This document shows positions 18,167-27,642 of a DNA stretch of 64,000 bases, piece after piece (positions within the stretch are counted from its first letter, which is position 1; each line of letters starts with the position of its first letter). The notes beneath the pieces are model-generated. The model ran no database searches, was not told the origin of the DNA, and saw only the letters and a program-made list of their open reading frames with translations. The stretch comes from Rubrivivax sp. (lineage in GTDB: Bacteria > Pseudomonadota > Gammaproteobacteria > Burkholderiales > Burkholderiaceae_C): the NCBI GenBank assembly GCA_020248915.1, contig JADCGP010000016.1:50706-114705 (forward strand), given 5' to 3'. Made by a program: the position numbers and the translations under genes.

Positions 18167-20464
18167 ATGAGCTTCCTGGAAAAGATCAAGGGCACTTCGC
18201 GCGATGCGGACGCGCCCGCCTCGGAGCCGCTGCCGGCCTTCGACCCGGTCGCCGATCCGCCCGGCCCGATGGAGGCCACCGTGCGGCTGCACCCCGGGCC
18301 GGATGACCCGCAGCCCGAGGGGGCGGATTCCTTCGTGGCCGCGGGTGCCGCCGCAGCGCTGGCTGCCGCGGCCGCAACCGGCCGCGGCGACGGCGGCGCG
18401 AGCGGCGCCGTCGACCTGCCGCTGATCGGCGGCTGGCCGCTCGAGCGCCAGCAACGGGCGCTGGTCACGGCGTTCGGCATCGGCCTGGCGGCGCTGCTGC
18501 TGGGTGTCATTCTGGAAGCGCTGGGCGATGACCGCAGCGCCGACCAGCTGGCCGCCGCCGCGCAGGCCACCGCGCACTCGCAGCGGCTGGCCAAGTCGGT
18601 CGCGCAGGCGGTCCAGGGCCAGGCCGCGGCCTTCACCGAAGTGCGCGAGAGCGCGGAGGTGCTGGCGCAGAACGTGCGCACGCTGCGCAGCGGCGAGGGT
18701 GGCGCGGCGGCCTTGCCGGGGGCGCTGCAGGAGCAACTCGAGCCGCTGCTGCCGCTGATCGAGCGCGCCGAGCGCAGCGCCGGCGTCGTGCTGGCGCAGC
18801 AGCAGGGCCTGACCCAGGCCGGGCAGGCCCTGCGCGCGATCAACCGTCGCAGCGCGGCGATGGCCGAGACTGCCGAGGCGCTTGCCGCCCTGAAGCTGCA
18901 GGCCGGCGCGCCGGCGGCCGAGTTGGCAGCGTCCGGGCAGCTGCTGATGCTCGCGCAGCGTATCGGCAAGAGCGCCGGCGAGATCGTAGTCGGCGACGCT
19001 GCCGGCGGCGACGCCGCCGCGCGGCTGGGCAAGGATCTCGACGCCCTGCGCGACACCGCCCAGGGCCTGCTCAACGGCAGTGCCGAGCTGCGGCTGACTG
19101 CGCAGCGCGACGGCCCTGCCCGCGAGCGGCTGCAGCAGCTGCTGGGCCAGCATGAGCAGTTGCGCGGCGAGGCCGCCCCGATCCTCGGCAACCTGCAGGG
19201 GCTGGCCGCGGCGCGCCAGGCGCAGGCGGCGGTCGTCGGCGACGCCGAGCTGCTGCGCCGCGGTCTCGAGGCCCTGCAGCAGGAGCTGGCCGGTGGATCG
19301 GGTTTCGGCGGGCTCAATGCGGTGCTCGGCGTGCTCGGGCTCGCGCTGATGGTGGTGGCCGGCGTCGGCCTGTTGCGGCTGTTCGTTTCCGACCAGACCG
19401 CGCGCTCGCAGGTCCTGGAGGCGCAGCGACTGGAGGCCGAGCGCCAGGAGCAGGAGGCCAAGCGCGTCAACGACGCCAACCAGGCGGCCATCCTGCGGCT
19501 GATGAACGAGCTGCAGACGGTGGCCGAAGGCGACCTGACGCAACAGGCCACGGTGACCGAGGACATCACCGGCGCGATCGCCGACTCGGTGAACTACACC
19601 GTGGAGGAACTGCGTTCGCTGGTGTCGCAGGTGCAGACGACGGTGGCGCGCGTGACCGACACGACGCAGCAGGTCGAGCAGACCTCCACCGAGCTGCTGG
19701 CGGCGTCGACCGAGCAGCTGCGCGAGATCCGTGACACCGGCGAGTCGGTGCTGCAGATGGCCGGCCGCATCAACGACGTGTCGGCGCAGGCGCAGCAGTC
19801 GGCCCAGGTCGCGCGGCAGTCGCTGCGGGCCTCGGAGTCCGGTCTGCTGGCGGTGCAGAACTCGATCGGCGGCATGAACTCGATCCGCGACCAGATCCAG
19901 GAGACCTCCAAGCGCATCAAGCGCCTGGGCGAGAGCTCGCAGGAGATTGGCGAGATCACGGAACTGATCGGCGACATCACCGAGCAGACCAACGTGCTGG
20001 CACTGAACGCCGCGATCCAGGCCGCCAGCGCCGGCGAGGCCGGCCGCGGCTTCTCGGTCGTGGCCGAGGAAGTGCAGCGCCTGGCCGAGCGCTCCGGCGA
20101 CGCGACGCGCCAGATCGCCGCCATCGTGCGCACCATCCAGACCGACACCCAGGACGCCGTGGCGGCCATGGAGCGCAGCACGCAGGGCGTGGTGGAGGGG
20201 GCTCGGCTGTCCGACGCCGCCGGCGCGGCGCTGGCCGACATCGACCGCGTGACGCGCGAGCTGGCCGAGCTGATCGAGCGGATCGCCGAACAGGCCAGCC
20301 GCGAGGCGACTTCTGCCAACGTCGTGGCCGACAACATCCAGCACATCTTCGCGGTGACCGAGCAGACCTCGGCCGGCACGCGATCGACCGCGCAGATGGT
20401 GCGCGAGCTGTCGCGCAGCGCCGAGGACCTGAAGGCTTCGGTGGCGCGCTTCAAGGTCGCCTGA
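18167..20464 (+). CDS. pilJ: Methyl-accepting chemotaxis receptor PilJ
   Basis: Inner-membrane sensor of the pilus chemosensory system, 765 residues. An unusually long cytoplasmic, Ala/Pro-rich N-terminus (about 95 residues) precedes TM1 (about 98-119). A periplasmic helical domain runs to TM2 (about 383-407). The HAMP-like region and the signalling hairpin follow ([27 protein letters not shown] from about residue 603), the kinase-contact tip of chemoreceptors. The ATG at 18,167 has GGGGA 6 nt upstream; an in-frame TTG at 18,149 adds six residues. Confidence 0.95.
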   Translation: MSFLEKIKGTSRDADAPASEPLPAFDPVADPPGPMEATVRLHPGPDDPQPEGADSFVAAGAAAALAAAAATGRGDGGASGAVDLPLIGGWPLERQQRALVTAFGIGLAALLLGVILEALGDDRSADQLAAAAQATAHSQRLAKSVAQAVQGQAAAFTEVRESAEVLAQNVRTLRSGEGGAAALPGALQEQLEPLLPLIERAERSAGVVLAQQQGLTQAGQALRAINRRSAAMAETAEALAALKLQAGAPAAELAASGQLLMLAQRIGKSAGEIVVGDAAGGDAAARLGKDLDALRDTAQGLLNGSAELRLTAQRDGPARERLQQLLGQHEQLRGEAAPILGNLQGLAAARQAQAAVVGDAELLRRGLEALQQELAGGSGFGGLNAVLGVLGLALMVVAGVGLLRLFVSDQTARSQVLEAQRLEAERQEQEAKRVNDANQAAILRLMNELQTVAEGDLTQQATVTEDITGAIADSVNYTVEELRSLVSQVQTTVARVTDTTQQVEQTSTELLAASTEQLREIRDTGESVLQMAGRINDVSAQAQQSAQVARQSLRASESGLLAVQNSIGGMNSIRDQIQETSKRIKRLGESSQEIGEITELIGDITEQTNVLALNAAIQAASAGEAGRGFSVVAEEVQRLAERSGDATRQIAAIVRTIQTDTQDAVAAMERSTQGVVEGARLSDAAGAALADIDRVTRELAELIERIAEQASREATSANVVADNIQHIFAVTEQTSAGTRSTAQMVRELSRSAEDLKASVARFKVA

Positions 20465-20509
20465 CCCGGCCGCCGCCCCGCACCCGCACTCGCAGCCCAG
20501 AGCCCGCCG

Positions 20510-23500
20510 ATGAGTTCCCGCCCCCGTCCGGCCGCCCCGATCGCCGACGACGTCAGCGCGCTGGCGTGGGTGCAGGGCGAGCTGCGCCGCTCGCTCGACG
20601 GTGCGCACCGGTCGCTGCGGCGCTACCTGAAGGAGGCCGAGGCGAGCGGGCGTTCCGACGTCGACGCCGTCGACCCGGCCATCCTGCGCAGCGCGCGCCT
20701 GCAGATCCACCAGGGCGTTGGCGCGCTTGAGCTGGTCGGGCTGCCTGCGGTCGCACGCGTGCTGCACGCCAGCGAGGCAGCCGTGCAGCGCATGATGAGC
20801 CGGCCAGGCCTGGTCGACGCCGCCGCGGTGGAGGCGGTGGAGCGGGCGTCGTTCGCGGTGCTCGACTTCCTCGGCCGCATGGTCGCCGGCAAGCCGCTGT
20901 CCCCGGTGGCACTGTTTCCGCAGTACCGGGCCGCGCAGCAGCTCGCGGGCGCCGACCGCGTGCACCCGGCCGACCTGTGGCCCGTGGACTTCCAGTGGCG
21001 CGAGCTGCCCTCCGAGCCGGGCATCGCTGCCCGGGCGAGCGACGAGGCGTCGCGGGTGCGCATGGAGACTGGCACGCTCGCGCTGCTGCGCGGCCCCGAC
21101 GCGGCCGCGCTGCGGCGCATGAGCCAGTTCGCTGCCGAACTGGGCGCCGGTGCGACGCGATCGCGGGAGGCGACCATCTGGCGCCTGGCCGCGGCCGTCT
21201 TCGAGGCGCAGTCGCAGGGCCTGCTGGCCGCCGACGTCTATGCCAAGCGGATCGCCTCGCGGCTGCTCGCGCAGTTGCGGCTGGCCGTGCGCGGCCAGCA
21301 CGAGCCGAGCGAGCGACTGGCCCAGGATCTGCTCTTCTTCTGCGCCCGCGCCCGGGCCCCCGCCGCGGCCGAGAAGGCACCTCGGTTGGCTGCCGTGCTG
21401 CGGTGCTGGCAGCTCGGCAGCGACGCCGGTGCCGACTACGAGGCTGCCCGGCTCGGGCGCTTCGACCCCGCGCTGGTGGCGCTGGCCAGCCGGCGTGTCG
21501 CCGCCGCCAAGGACGGATGGTCGGCGGTCGCGGGCGACGAACTACACCGGCTTGCCGCACTGCCCGAGCAGTTCTCCCTCGTCGGGGACTCGCTGTCGCG
21601 GCTGTTGCCTGGCGGCGACGTGCTCGCGCAGTCGCTGCAGGCGGCCGCTGCCCAGACGGTCGCCAGCGGCCGCGCACCGCCCGCGCCGCTGGCCATGGAG
21701 GTGGCGACCGCCATCCTGTACCTCGATGCCACGATCGACGACGGCGACCTCGACGCGCCGGAGCTCGGCGCGCGCGTCCAGCGCCTGGCGGGCCGCATCG
21801 ACCAGGTCCGCGCCGGCGGTGCGTCGGCCCCGCTCGAGCCCTGGATGGAGGAGCTCTATCGACGCGTCAGCGATCGTCAGACCATGGGCAGCGTCGTGCA
21901 GGAGTTGCGCGCGCAGCTGTCCGACGTCGAGAAGCACATCGACCAGTACTTCCGCGATCCTGCCGACCGCCGCGGCCTGATCCCGGTGCCGGGGCAGCTG
22001 CAGGCGATGCGCGGGGTGCTCAGCGTGCTCGGCCTGGACCAGGCCTCGCAGGCGGTGCTCCGCATGCGCGACGACGTCGACGCGCTCGCCGCCGCCGATG
22101 CCGGCGCGGCGCCGGCGCCGGGGACGATCGAGCGCGTGGCCGACAACCTCGGCGCGCTGAGCTTCCTGATCGACATGCTCGGCGTGCAGCCGGCGCTGGC
22201 CAAGTCGTTGTTCCGTTTCGACGCCGGCAGCGGCCAGCTCGTGCCCGTCGACGGGGCGCCCGACACGCCCTCGGGGCCGGGCGAGCTGTCGCCGGCCGAA
22301 GTCAGCGCCACCGTGCCGACGCTGCAGGTGTCGCTGCCCGACCAGACTCGGGCGCTGGCCGAGGCCGCGGCGCGCCCGTCCGCACCCGACGCGGAGATCG
22401 AGCGCGCACTCGAGCGGCTGGCCCAGCACGCCTTCGCCGCCGAACAGGCCGGGCTGGCACGCACGGCCAGCGCTGCGCTCGATGCCTTGCGGGCCGCCGG
22501 CAACGATGCTCAGCGGCACCGGGTGCGGCAGGACCTGGCGCGCGCGCTCGGCGCGCTGTCCGCGCCCGCGGTCGCGCCGCCGCCGGCCCTGCCCGCCACG
22601 CCGCCGCGGACGACGCCGGCCGCAGCGCCCGGCCGCACCGGGCTGGAGGAAGACCCCGAGCTGCGCGAGATCTTCCTCGAGGAGGCCCGCGAGGTGCTGG
22701 CCGAGGCGGGCAGCGCTCTCGACCGGCTGGCCGACGCACCCGACGAAGTCTCCGAGCTGACGGTGCTGCGGCGCGGCTTCCACACGCTCAAGGGCAGCTC
22801 GCGCATGGTCGGGCTGCGCGACTTCGGCGAGGCCGCCTGGTCCTGCGAGCAGCTCTACAACGCGCGGCTGGCGAGCGCACCGCAGCTCGACGCGCCGTTG
22901 CGCGAGTTCACGGTCGAGGCACTCCGCGTGCTCTCGGCCTGGACCGAGGCGATCGCAGCGGGCCGCGACCCCGGCCAGCCGGGTGCCGCCCTGGCCGCCG
23001 CGGCCGACGCGCTGCGACAGCAGGGTGCGCCGCGCCCACCCGCTCCGGGCCTGCAGCCCGCCCCCGCGCCGCTGCCGGAGCTGCCCTCCGCTGCGGCAGA
23101 GCCGCCAGTGTCGGAAGTCGAGGTCACGCTGCCGGTCCTGCCCCTGAACGAGTTGGCCCCGCCGGCGCCCCAAGCCGGCTTCCCGGCGGATCTGGCGCCG
23201 CCCGAGCTCGGGCCGGATCCCGATCTTGGCGCCGGCGACGACTCGTCGGACGAGGGGTTTGCGTCCGACGCCGCCGAGGTGGCCAGGCAGGCCCTGCCGT
23301 GGCCCGCAGTGACAGCCCCAGGGCAGCAGCCTGCGGCCGCGCCACGCTCCCTCGCCGAGCGTGTTCCGGGGCTGCCGGAGGCCGCCGACCTCGATCTCGG
23401 TGCACCCTCGCGCGCCGAGCCGCTGCCCGAATTTGAATTGGATCTCGGCGCGCTCGACGAGCAGGGCGCGCCTGCCCCCTCCGAGGTCGAGCCGGCCGTG

Positions 23501-26500
23501 CCGCCGGCGGCCGCCGATGCCGACAGCGCCATCGACGACGACCAGATCCGCGTGGTCGGGCCGCTGCGCATCGCGATCCCGCTGTTCAACATCTTCCTGA
23601 ACGAAGCCGACGAGCTGTCGCGGCGGCTCGCGGTCGAGATCGCCGAGTGGAGCGTCGAGCCGGCGCGGCACCCGGTGCCCGACACCAGCGTGGCGCTGGC
23701 GCACTCGCTGGCCGGCAGTTCGGCCACTGTCGGCTACGTGCAGCTGTCGCAGCTGGCGCGGGCGCTGGAGCATGCTCTGGAGCGCTCGCGGGCGGTGGGC
23801 CACGGGCGTGCTGGCGAGCCCGAGTTGTTCGGCGATGCCGCCGAGGGGATCCGGCGCATGCTGCACCAGTTCGCGGCCGGCTTCCTGCCGCCGGTGCCGG
23901 CGATGCTGATGACGCGGCTGGCCGACCACGAGCGCTGGCCGGCGCACGCGGACGCCGCCGTCGCCGAGGGGCGGCCGGTCGCCGTGGCGCCGACTTCCGC
24001 GGCGGGCGCGGACGACCCGTCCGACATCGACGCCGAGGACGCGGTCGACCCGGAGCTGTTCCCGGTCTTCGACGAGGAGGCCGGCGAGCTGCTGCGGCAA
24101 CTGCAGTCGGAGCTGCGCGGCTGGCACGAGCAGCCCTCGGAGCGCGGTGCGGCAGCGGGCTGCATGCGCACGCTGCACACCTTCAAGGGGGCCGCCCGCC
24201 TTGCCGGGGCGATGCGGCTCGGGGAGATGGCGCACCGGCTCGAGGGTGCAGTCGAGCAGCTGGCCGCGCGCGATGACCTGACCGCAGCCGACCTCGACCC
24301 TCTGCTGGTGAGCTGCGACGCCATGGCCGTGGCCAGCGATGCGTTGCGGCGCTCGCTCGCGCAGGCGTCCTCGATCCCCGCCGGCGACGCGACCCGTGCC
24401 GACGCCGACCGCTCGTCGATCGCAGCGGGGCAGGGCGCCGCCGGCGTGGCCGCGGAGCCTGGCGCGGCTGAGGCCGTCGAGCCCGATCGCGCCGTCGAGC
24501 CGCAGGTCGCGGACTGGCCCGATGTCGCGCGCGCGGCGGGCGCGGGAGCGTATGCGGACACGCACCTGGGTGCGGACCTGGGTGCTGGGGCCGCCACTGG
24601 GGCAGGTGCCAACGAGGGCACGGAGGCTGCGGCGGATGTCGCCGCGGGTGCGAGCCAGGGCGCCGCGGCGGCGCCGGCCGGCGATGCCGAATTGCCGGCG
24701 GCCGGCGCCTGGGCCGGGCTGTCCGCGCCGGCGGCGTCGCAGCTCTCGGCGCCTGCGCCGGACCCATCGGCGGTCGCACCCGCGCTGTCGATGCCGGCCG
24801 GGCCCACGCCGGCCGTGGACTGGGCCCGCCTGGCGGGCCGGCCGGTGTCCCCCGGCGCCGCAGCGGATGGCACCGCTGCCGCCTCGGTGCAGGCGGCAGC
24901 CAGCCTCGGCCAGCGCTCTGCACCCGGCAGCGCGGCGGTGCGCGTGCGCGCGGGCCTGCTCGACCGGCTGGTCAACCAGGCCGGCGAGGTCTCGATCGCC
25001 CGCGAGCGCATTGCCGCCGACGCACGCGCTCTGCACGGCTCGCTGGACGAACTCGGCACCAGCCTGGAGCGCATGCGTCGCCACCTGCGCGACATCGAGC
25101 TGCACTCGGAAACCCAGATCGCTTCGCGGCTCGAGTCGGCGCGCGTCGCAGGGGCGGCCTTCGATCCGCTGGAGATGGACCGCTTCACGCGCTTCCAGGA
25201 GCTCACGCGCTTCATGGCCGAGTCGGTCAACGACGTCGCCACGCTGCAGCGCAGCCTGCAGCGCGCGGTGCAGAACACCGAGGACGAACTGGCCGCCCAG
25301 GGGCGTGCCACCCGCGAGCTGCAGGACGACCTGCTGCGCACGCGGATGGTGGAGTTCGAGAGCCTGTCCGAGCGGCTGCACCGTACCGTGCGCCAGGCGG
25401 CGCGCGAAAGCGGAAAGTCGGTGAGGCTGGACATCGACGGCGGCGCGATCGAAGTCGATCGCGGCGTCCTGGAGCGGATGGTCGGACCGTTCGAGCACCT
25501 GCTGCGCAACAGCGTCGTGCATGGCATCGAGCCGGCGGCGCAGCGCGTGGCGGCCGGCAAGGACGGCTCGGGCCGCATCGTCGTCCGGGTCTCGCACGTC
25601 GGCAACGAAGTGCAGGTCGAGATCGGCGACGACGGTGCCGGCTTCGACTACGAGCGCATCCGCAGGCGCGGCATCGAGCGCGGGCTGCTGTCGCCCGAGG
25701 CGGCTGCCGCCGCCGGCGCGGCCGAGCTCGCCGAGCTGCTCTTCGTGCCCGGCTTCTCGACCGCCGAGGGCCTTACCGAGCTGGCCGGGCGCGGCGTCGG
25801 CCTGGACGTCGTCCGCGCCGAGGTCAACGCGATGGGCGGCCGCATCGAGACGGCCAGCGAGCGCGGGCAGGGCACGCAGGTCCGGCTGCTGCTGCCGCTG
25901 ACCACCGCCGTCACGCAGATCGTGATGCTGCGCTGCGGCACGACCACGGTGGCGGTGCCGTCGACGCTGGTCGAGATCGTGCGCCGGGTGCCCGCTGCCG
26001 AGGTCGAGTCGGCCTACTCCGGCGGCCGGATCGAGCACGGCAGCGAACGGGTCCCGTTCTTCTGGCTGCCGGCGCTGCTGCAGGGCGGCACCCGCGGCGA
26101 CACCGCGGCCCGCCCGCAGTCGGTGGTCGTCGTGCGCAGCGCAGCGCAGCGCGTCGCGGTGCACGTCGACGAGGTGATCGGCAACCAGGAAGTGGTGGTC
26201 AAGAACATCGGCCCGCAGCTGGCTCGCCTGCCGGGCCTGGCTGGCGTGACGCTGCTGCCCTCGGGCGCCGTGGCGCTGATCTACAACCCCGTGGCGCTGG
26301 CCGCCACCTATGCCGACGAAGCGCGTGCGCGGTTGCGCCTCGGCGCCGCCGTGCCGGGCGCCGGCGATGCGCGGAGCCCGGCGCTGCCCGCGGCGTCCGC
26401 CGCGGCGCGCGCGCCGCTGGTTCTCGTGGTGGACGACTCACTGACGGTCCGCCGGGCCACCCAGCGCCTGCTCGCCCGCGAGGGCTACCGGGTCGAGCTG

Positions 26501-26785
26501 GCACGCGACGGGCTCGACGCGCTGGAGAGGCTCGCCGGCGAGCGGCCCGCCTTGCTGCTGTCGGACATCGAGATGCCTCGCATGGACGGCTTCGACCTCG
26601 TTCGCAACGTGCGCGCCGACGCCCGCCTGGCAGACCTGCCGGTGATCATGATCACCTCGCGCATCGCGCAGAAGCACCGCGATCACGCCGCCACGCTGGG
26701 CGTCGACCACTATCTCGGCAAGCCCTACGCCGAGGACGAGCTGCTCGCCTTGGTCGCCCGTCACACCGCCGCCGGCACGCACTAG
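20510..26785 (+). CDS. pilL: Hybrid histidine kinase PilL/ChpA of the twitching chemosensory system
   Basis: 2,091-residue CheA-type kinase. Several Hpt-like domains are visible: degenerate ones near residue 60 (HQGVGALELVGL) and 500 (RGVLSVLGL, no His), then ones with a phosphorylatable His at 758 (FHTLKGSSRMVG), 1065 (AHSLAGSSATVG) and 1223 (LHTFKGAARLAG). Acidic and Ala/Pro-rich linkers separate them. A dimerisation helix region is followed by the HATPase (EHLLRNSVVHGIE around 1661; GDDGAGFD; LAGRGVGLDVVR), a CheW-like domain and a C-terminal receiver from about 1970 (VVDDSLTVRRATQR, LLSDIEMPRMDG, LGKPYAEDEL). It should phosphorylate PilG and PilH. No pilK/chpB methylation genes follow. 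Confidence 0.95.
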   Translation: MSSRPRPAAPIADDVSALAWVQGELRRSLDGAHRSLRRYLKEAEASGRSDVDAVDPAILRSARLQIHQGVGALELVGLPAVARVLHASEAAVQRMMSRPGLVDAAAVEAVERASFAVLDFLGRMVAGKPLSPVALFPQYRAAQQLAGADRVHPADLWPVDFQWRELPSEPGIAARASDEASRVRMETGTLALLRGPDAAALRRMSQFAAELGAGATRSREATIWRLAAAVFEAQSQGLLAADVYAKRIASRLLAQLRLAVRGQHEPSERLAQDLLFFCARARAPAAAEKAPRLAAVLRCWQLGSDAGADYEAARLGRFDPALVALASRRVAAAKDGWSAVAGDELHRLAALPEQFSLVGDSLSRLLPGGDVLAQSLQAAAAQTVASGRAPPAPLAMEVATAILYLDATIDDGDLDAPELGARVQRLAGRIDQVRAGGASAPLEPWMEELYRRVSDRQTMGSVVQELRAQLSDVEKHIDQYFRDPADRRGLIPVPGQLQAMRGVLSVLGLDQASQAVLRMRDDVDALAAADAGAAPAPGTIERVADNLGALSFLIDMLGVQPALAKSLFRFDAGSGQLVPVDGAPDTPSGPGELSPAEVSATVPTLQVSLPDQTRALAEAAARPSAPDAEIERALERLAQHAFAAEQAGLARTASAALDALRAAGNDAQRHRVRQDLARALGALSAPAVAPPPALPATPPRTTPAAAPGRTGLEEDPELREIFLEEAREVLAEAGSALDRLADAPDEVSELTVLRRGFHTLKGSSRMVGLRDFGEAAWSCEQLYNARLASAPQLDAPLREFTVEALRVLSAWTEAIAAGRDPGQPGAALAAAADALRQQGAPRPPAPGLQPAPAPLPELPSAAAEPPVSEVEVTLPVLPLNELAPPAPQAGFPADLAPPELGPDPDLGAGDDSSDEGFASDAAEVARQALPWPAVTAPGQQPAAAPRSLAERVPGLPEAADLDLGAPSRAEPLPEFELDLGALDEQGAPAPSEVEPAVPPAAADADSAIDDDQIRVVGPLRIAIPLFNIFLNEADELSRRLAVEIAEWSVEPARHPVPDTSVALAHSLAGSSATVGYVQLSQLARALEHALERSRAVGHGRAGEPELFGDAAEGIRRMLHQFAAGFLPPVPAMLMTRLADHERWPAHADAAVAEGRPVAVAPTSAAGADDPSDIDAEDAVDPELFPVFDEEAGELLRQLQSELRGWHEQPSERGAAAGCMRTLHTFKGAARLAGAMRLGEMAHRLEGAVEQLAARDDLTAADLDPLLVSCDAMAVASDALRRSLAQASSIPAGDATRADADRSSIAAGQGAAGVAAEPGAAEAVEPDRAVEPQVADWPDVARAAGAGAYADTHLGADLGAGAATGAGANEGTEAAADVAAGASQGAAAAPAGDAELPAAGAWAGLSAPAASQLSAPAPDPSAVAPALSMPAGPTPAVDWARLAGRPVSPGAAADGTAAASVQAAASLGQRSAPGSAAVRVRAGLLDRLVNQAGEVSIARERIAADARALHGSLDELGTSLERMRRHLRDIELHSETQIASRLESARVAGAAFDPLEMDRFTRFQELTRFMAESVNDVATLQRSLQRAVQNTEDELAAQGRATRELQDDLLRTRMVEFESLSERLHRTVRQAARESGKSVRLDIDGGAIEVDRGVLERMVGPFEHLLRNSVVHGIEPAAQRVAAGKDGSGRIVVRVSHVGNEVQVEIGDDGAGFDYERIRRRGIERGLLSPEAAAAAGAAELAELLFVPGFSTAEGLTELAGRGVGLDVVRAEVNAMGGRIETASERGQGTQVRLLLPLTTAVTQIVMLRCGTTTVAVPSTLVEIVRRVPAAEVESAYSGGRIEHGSERVPFFWLPALLQGGTRGDTAARPQSVVVVRSAAQRVAVHVDEVIGNQEVVVKNIGPQLARLPGLAGVTLLPSGAVALIYNPVALAATYADEARARLRLGAAVPGAGDARSPALPAASAAARAPLVLVVDDSLTVRRATQRLLAREGYRVELARDGLDALERLAGERPALLLSDIEMPRMDGFDLVRNVRADARLADLPVIMITSRIAQKHRDHAATLGVDHYLGKPYAEDELLALVARHTAAGTH

Positions 26786-26899
26786 GGCCGGCTCTGCCGG
26801 TGCGGCGGTGCCGGTGCGCCCGGCTGCGCCAAGGCTTCGAGCGCTCCCGTCGGCCGGCCGACAGCGGCCGGGCTTCGATCCTTACCGCACCGGTGGGTT

Positions 26900-26928
26900 A
26901 ATCGATCGTTTGATTCATCGGCTAGACT
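26900..26928 (+). promoter_or_regulatory. Putative operator and -10 box of the TetR-efflux operon
   Basis: AATCGATCGTTTGATT (26,900-26,915) is an imperfect 16-bp palindrome (12 of 16 positions symmetric) lying just upstream of TAGACT (26,923-26,928), which ends 6 nt before the TetR ATG. An operator overlapping the -35 region is the usual layout for an autorepressed TetR gene. The upstream part of this 149-nt gap shows nothing else. Confidence 0.5.
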
Positions 26929-26934
26929 GGCGGG

Positions 26935-27642
26935 ATGGCTGCATCTTTGCCGAATTCTCCCTCCGCGTCGCCTCGGGGAGCGCGCCGCGACCGAGCCGGG
27001 CGTCCCGGCGAGGAAGCCCGTGAGCGGTTGCTGATGGCGGGTCTGCGCCTCTTCGCGCTGCAGGGCTACGCCAAGACCTCCACCCGCGAGCTGGCCGAGG
27101 CCGCCGACGTCAACGTCGCGGCCATCAGCTACTACTTCGGCGACAAGGCAGGCCTGTACCGGGCCGTGTTCCTCGAGCCGATGGGCGGGAAGCCCGAGGA
27201 CGACGTGGCAGCGGTCAGCGACCCGAAGCTGGCGCTGCCTGCGGCGCTGCGCGTGTTCTACGCGAGCTTCCTCGAGCCGCTGAAGCAGGGCGACGTCGCG
27301 CGGCTTTGCATGAAGCTGCACTTCCGCGAGATGCTGGAGCCGACGGGGCTGTGGGACCCCGGGCACGCGCACGGCATCCGCCCGCTGCACGAAGCCCTGA
27401 TCGGGCTGCTGCGCCGCCACTTCGGGCTGGCCGCCGCCGATGACGACCTGCAGCGCCTCGCGGTCTGCCTGACCGGGCTCGGTGTGCACATGCATGTGGG
27501 CCGCGACGTCACCGACAGCGTCGCGCCCGGGCTCAACAGCAGCCCCGCGCAGCTGGACCTATGGTGCCAGCGCCTAGTGATGTTCGGCCTGGCGATGGTG
27601 GAGGCCGAACGGGCGCGCCGCACGGGCGCGGTGAGGAACTGA
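26935..27642 (+). CDS. TetR/AcrR-family repressor (CerR-type C-terminal domain)
   Basis: 235-residue regulator. An Arg/Pro/Ser-rich leader of about 25 residues precedes the helix-turn-helix (LFALQGYAKTSTRELAEAADVNVAAISYYFGDKAGLYRAVF, about residues 43-84). The C-terminal ligand domain resembles the CecR/CerR type seen in regulators of efflux operons. It is the first gene of the operon and its stop overlaps the NodT start (TGATG), so it most likely represses its own operon until a drug or aromatic inducer binds. The inducer is unknown. Confidence 0.9.
   Translation: MAASLPNSPSASPRGARRDRAGRPGEEARERLLMAGLRLFALQGYAKTSTRELAEAADVNVAAISYYFGDKAGLYRAVFLEPMGGKPEDDVAAVSDPKLALPAALRVFYASFLEPLKQGDVARLCMKLHFREMLEPTGLWDPGHAHGIRPLHEALIGLLRRHFGLAAADDDLQRLAVCLTGLGVHMHVGRDVTDSVAPGLNSSPAQLDLWCQRLVMFGLAMVEAERARRTGAVRN

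Noticed and set aside
17486..21301. 1,271-codon minus-strand frame across pilI-pilJ-pilL
   Set aside because: Low-complexity Arg/Leu/Gln/His composition antisense to three recognisable chemosensory genes; no start signal or domain.
21542..26164. 1,540-codon minus-strand frame inside pilL
   Set aside because: Antisense shadow of the large kinase, with the composition expected from reverse-reading GC-rich codons.
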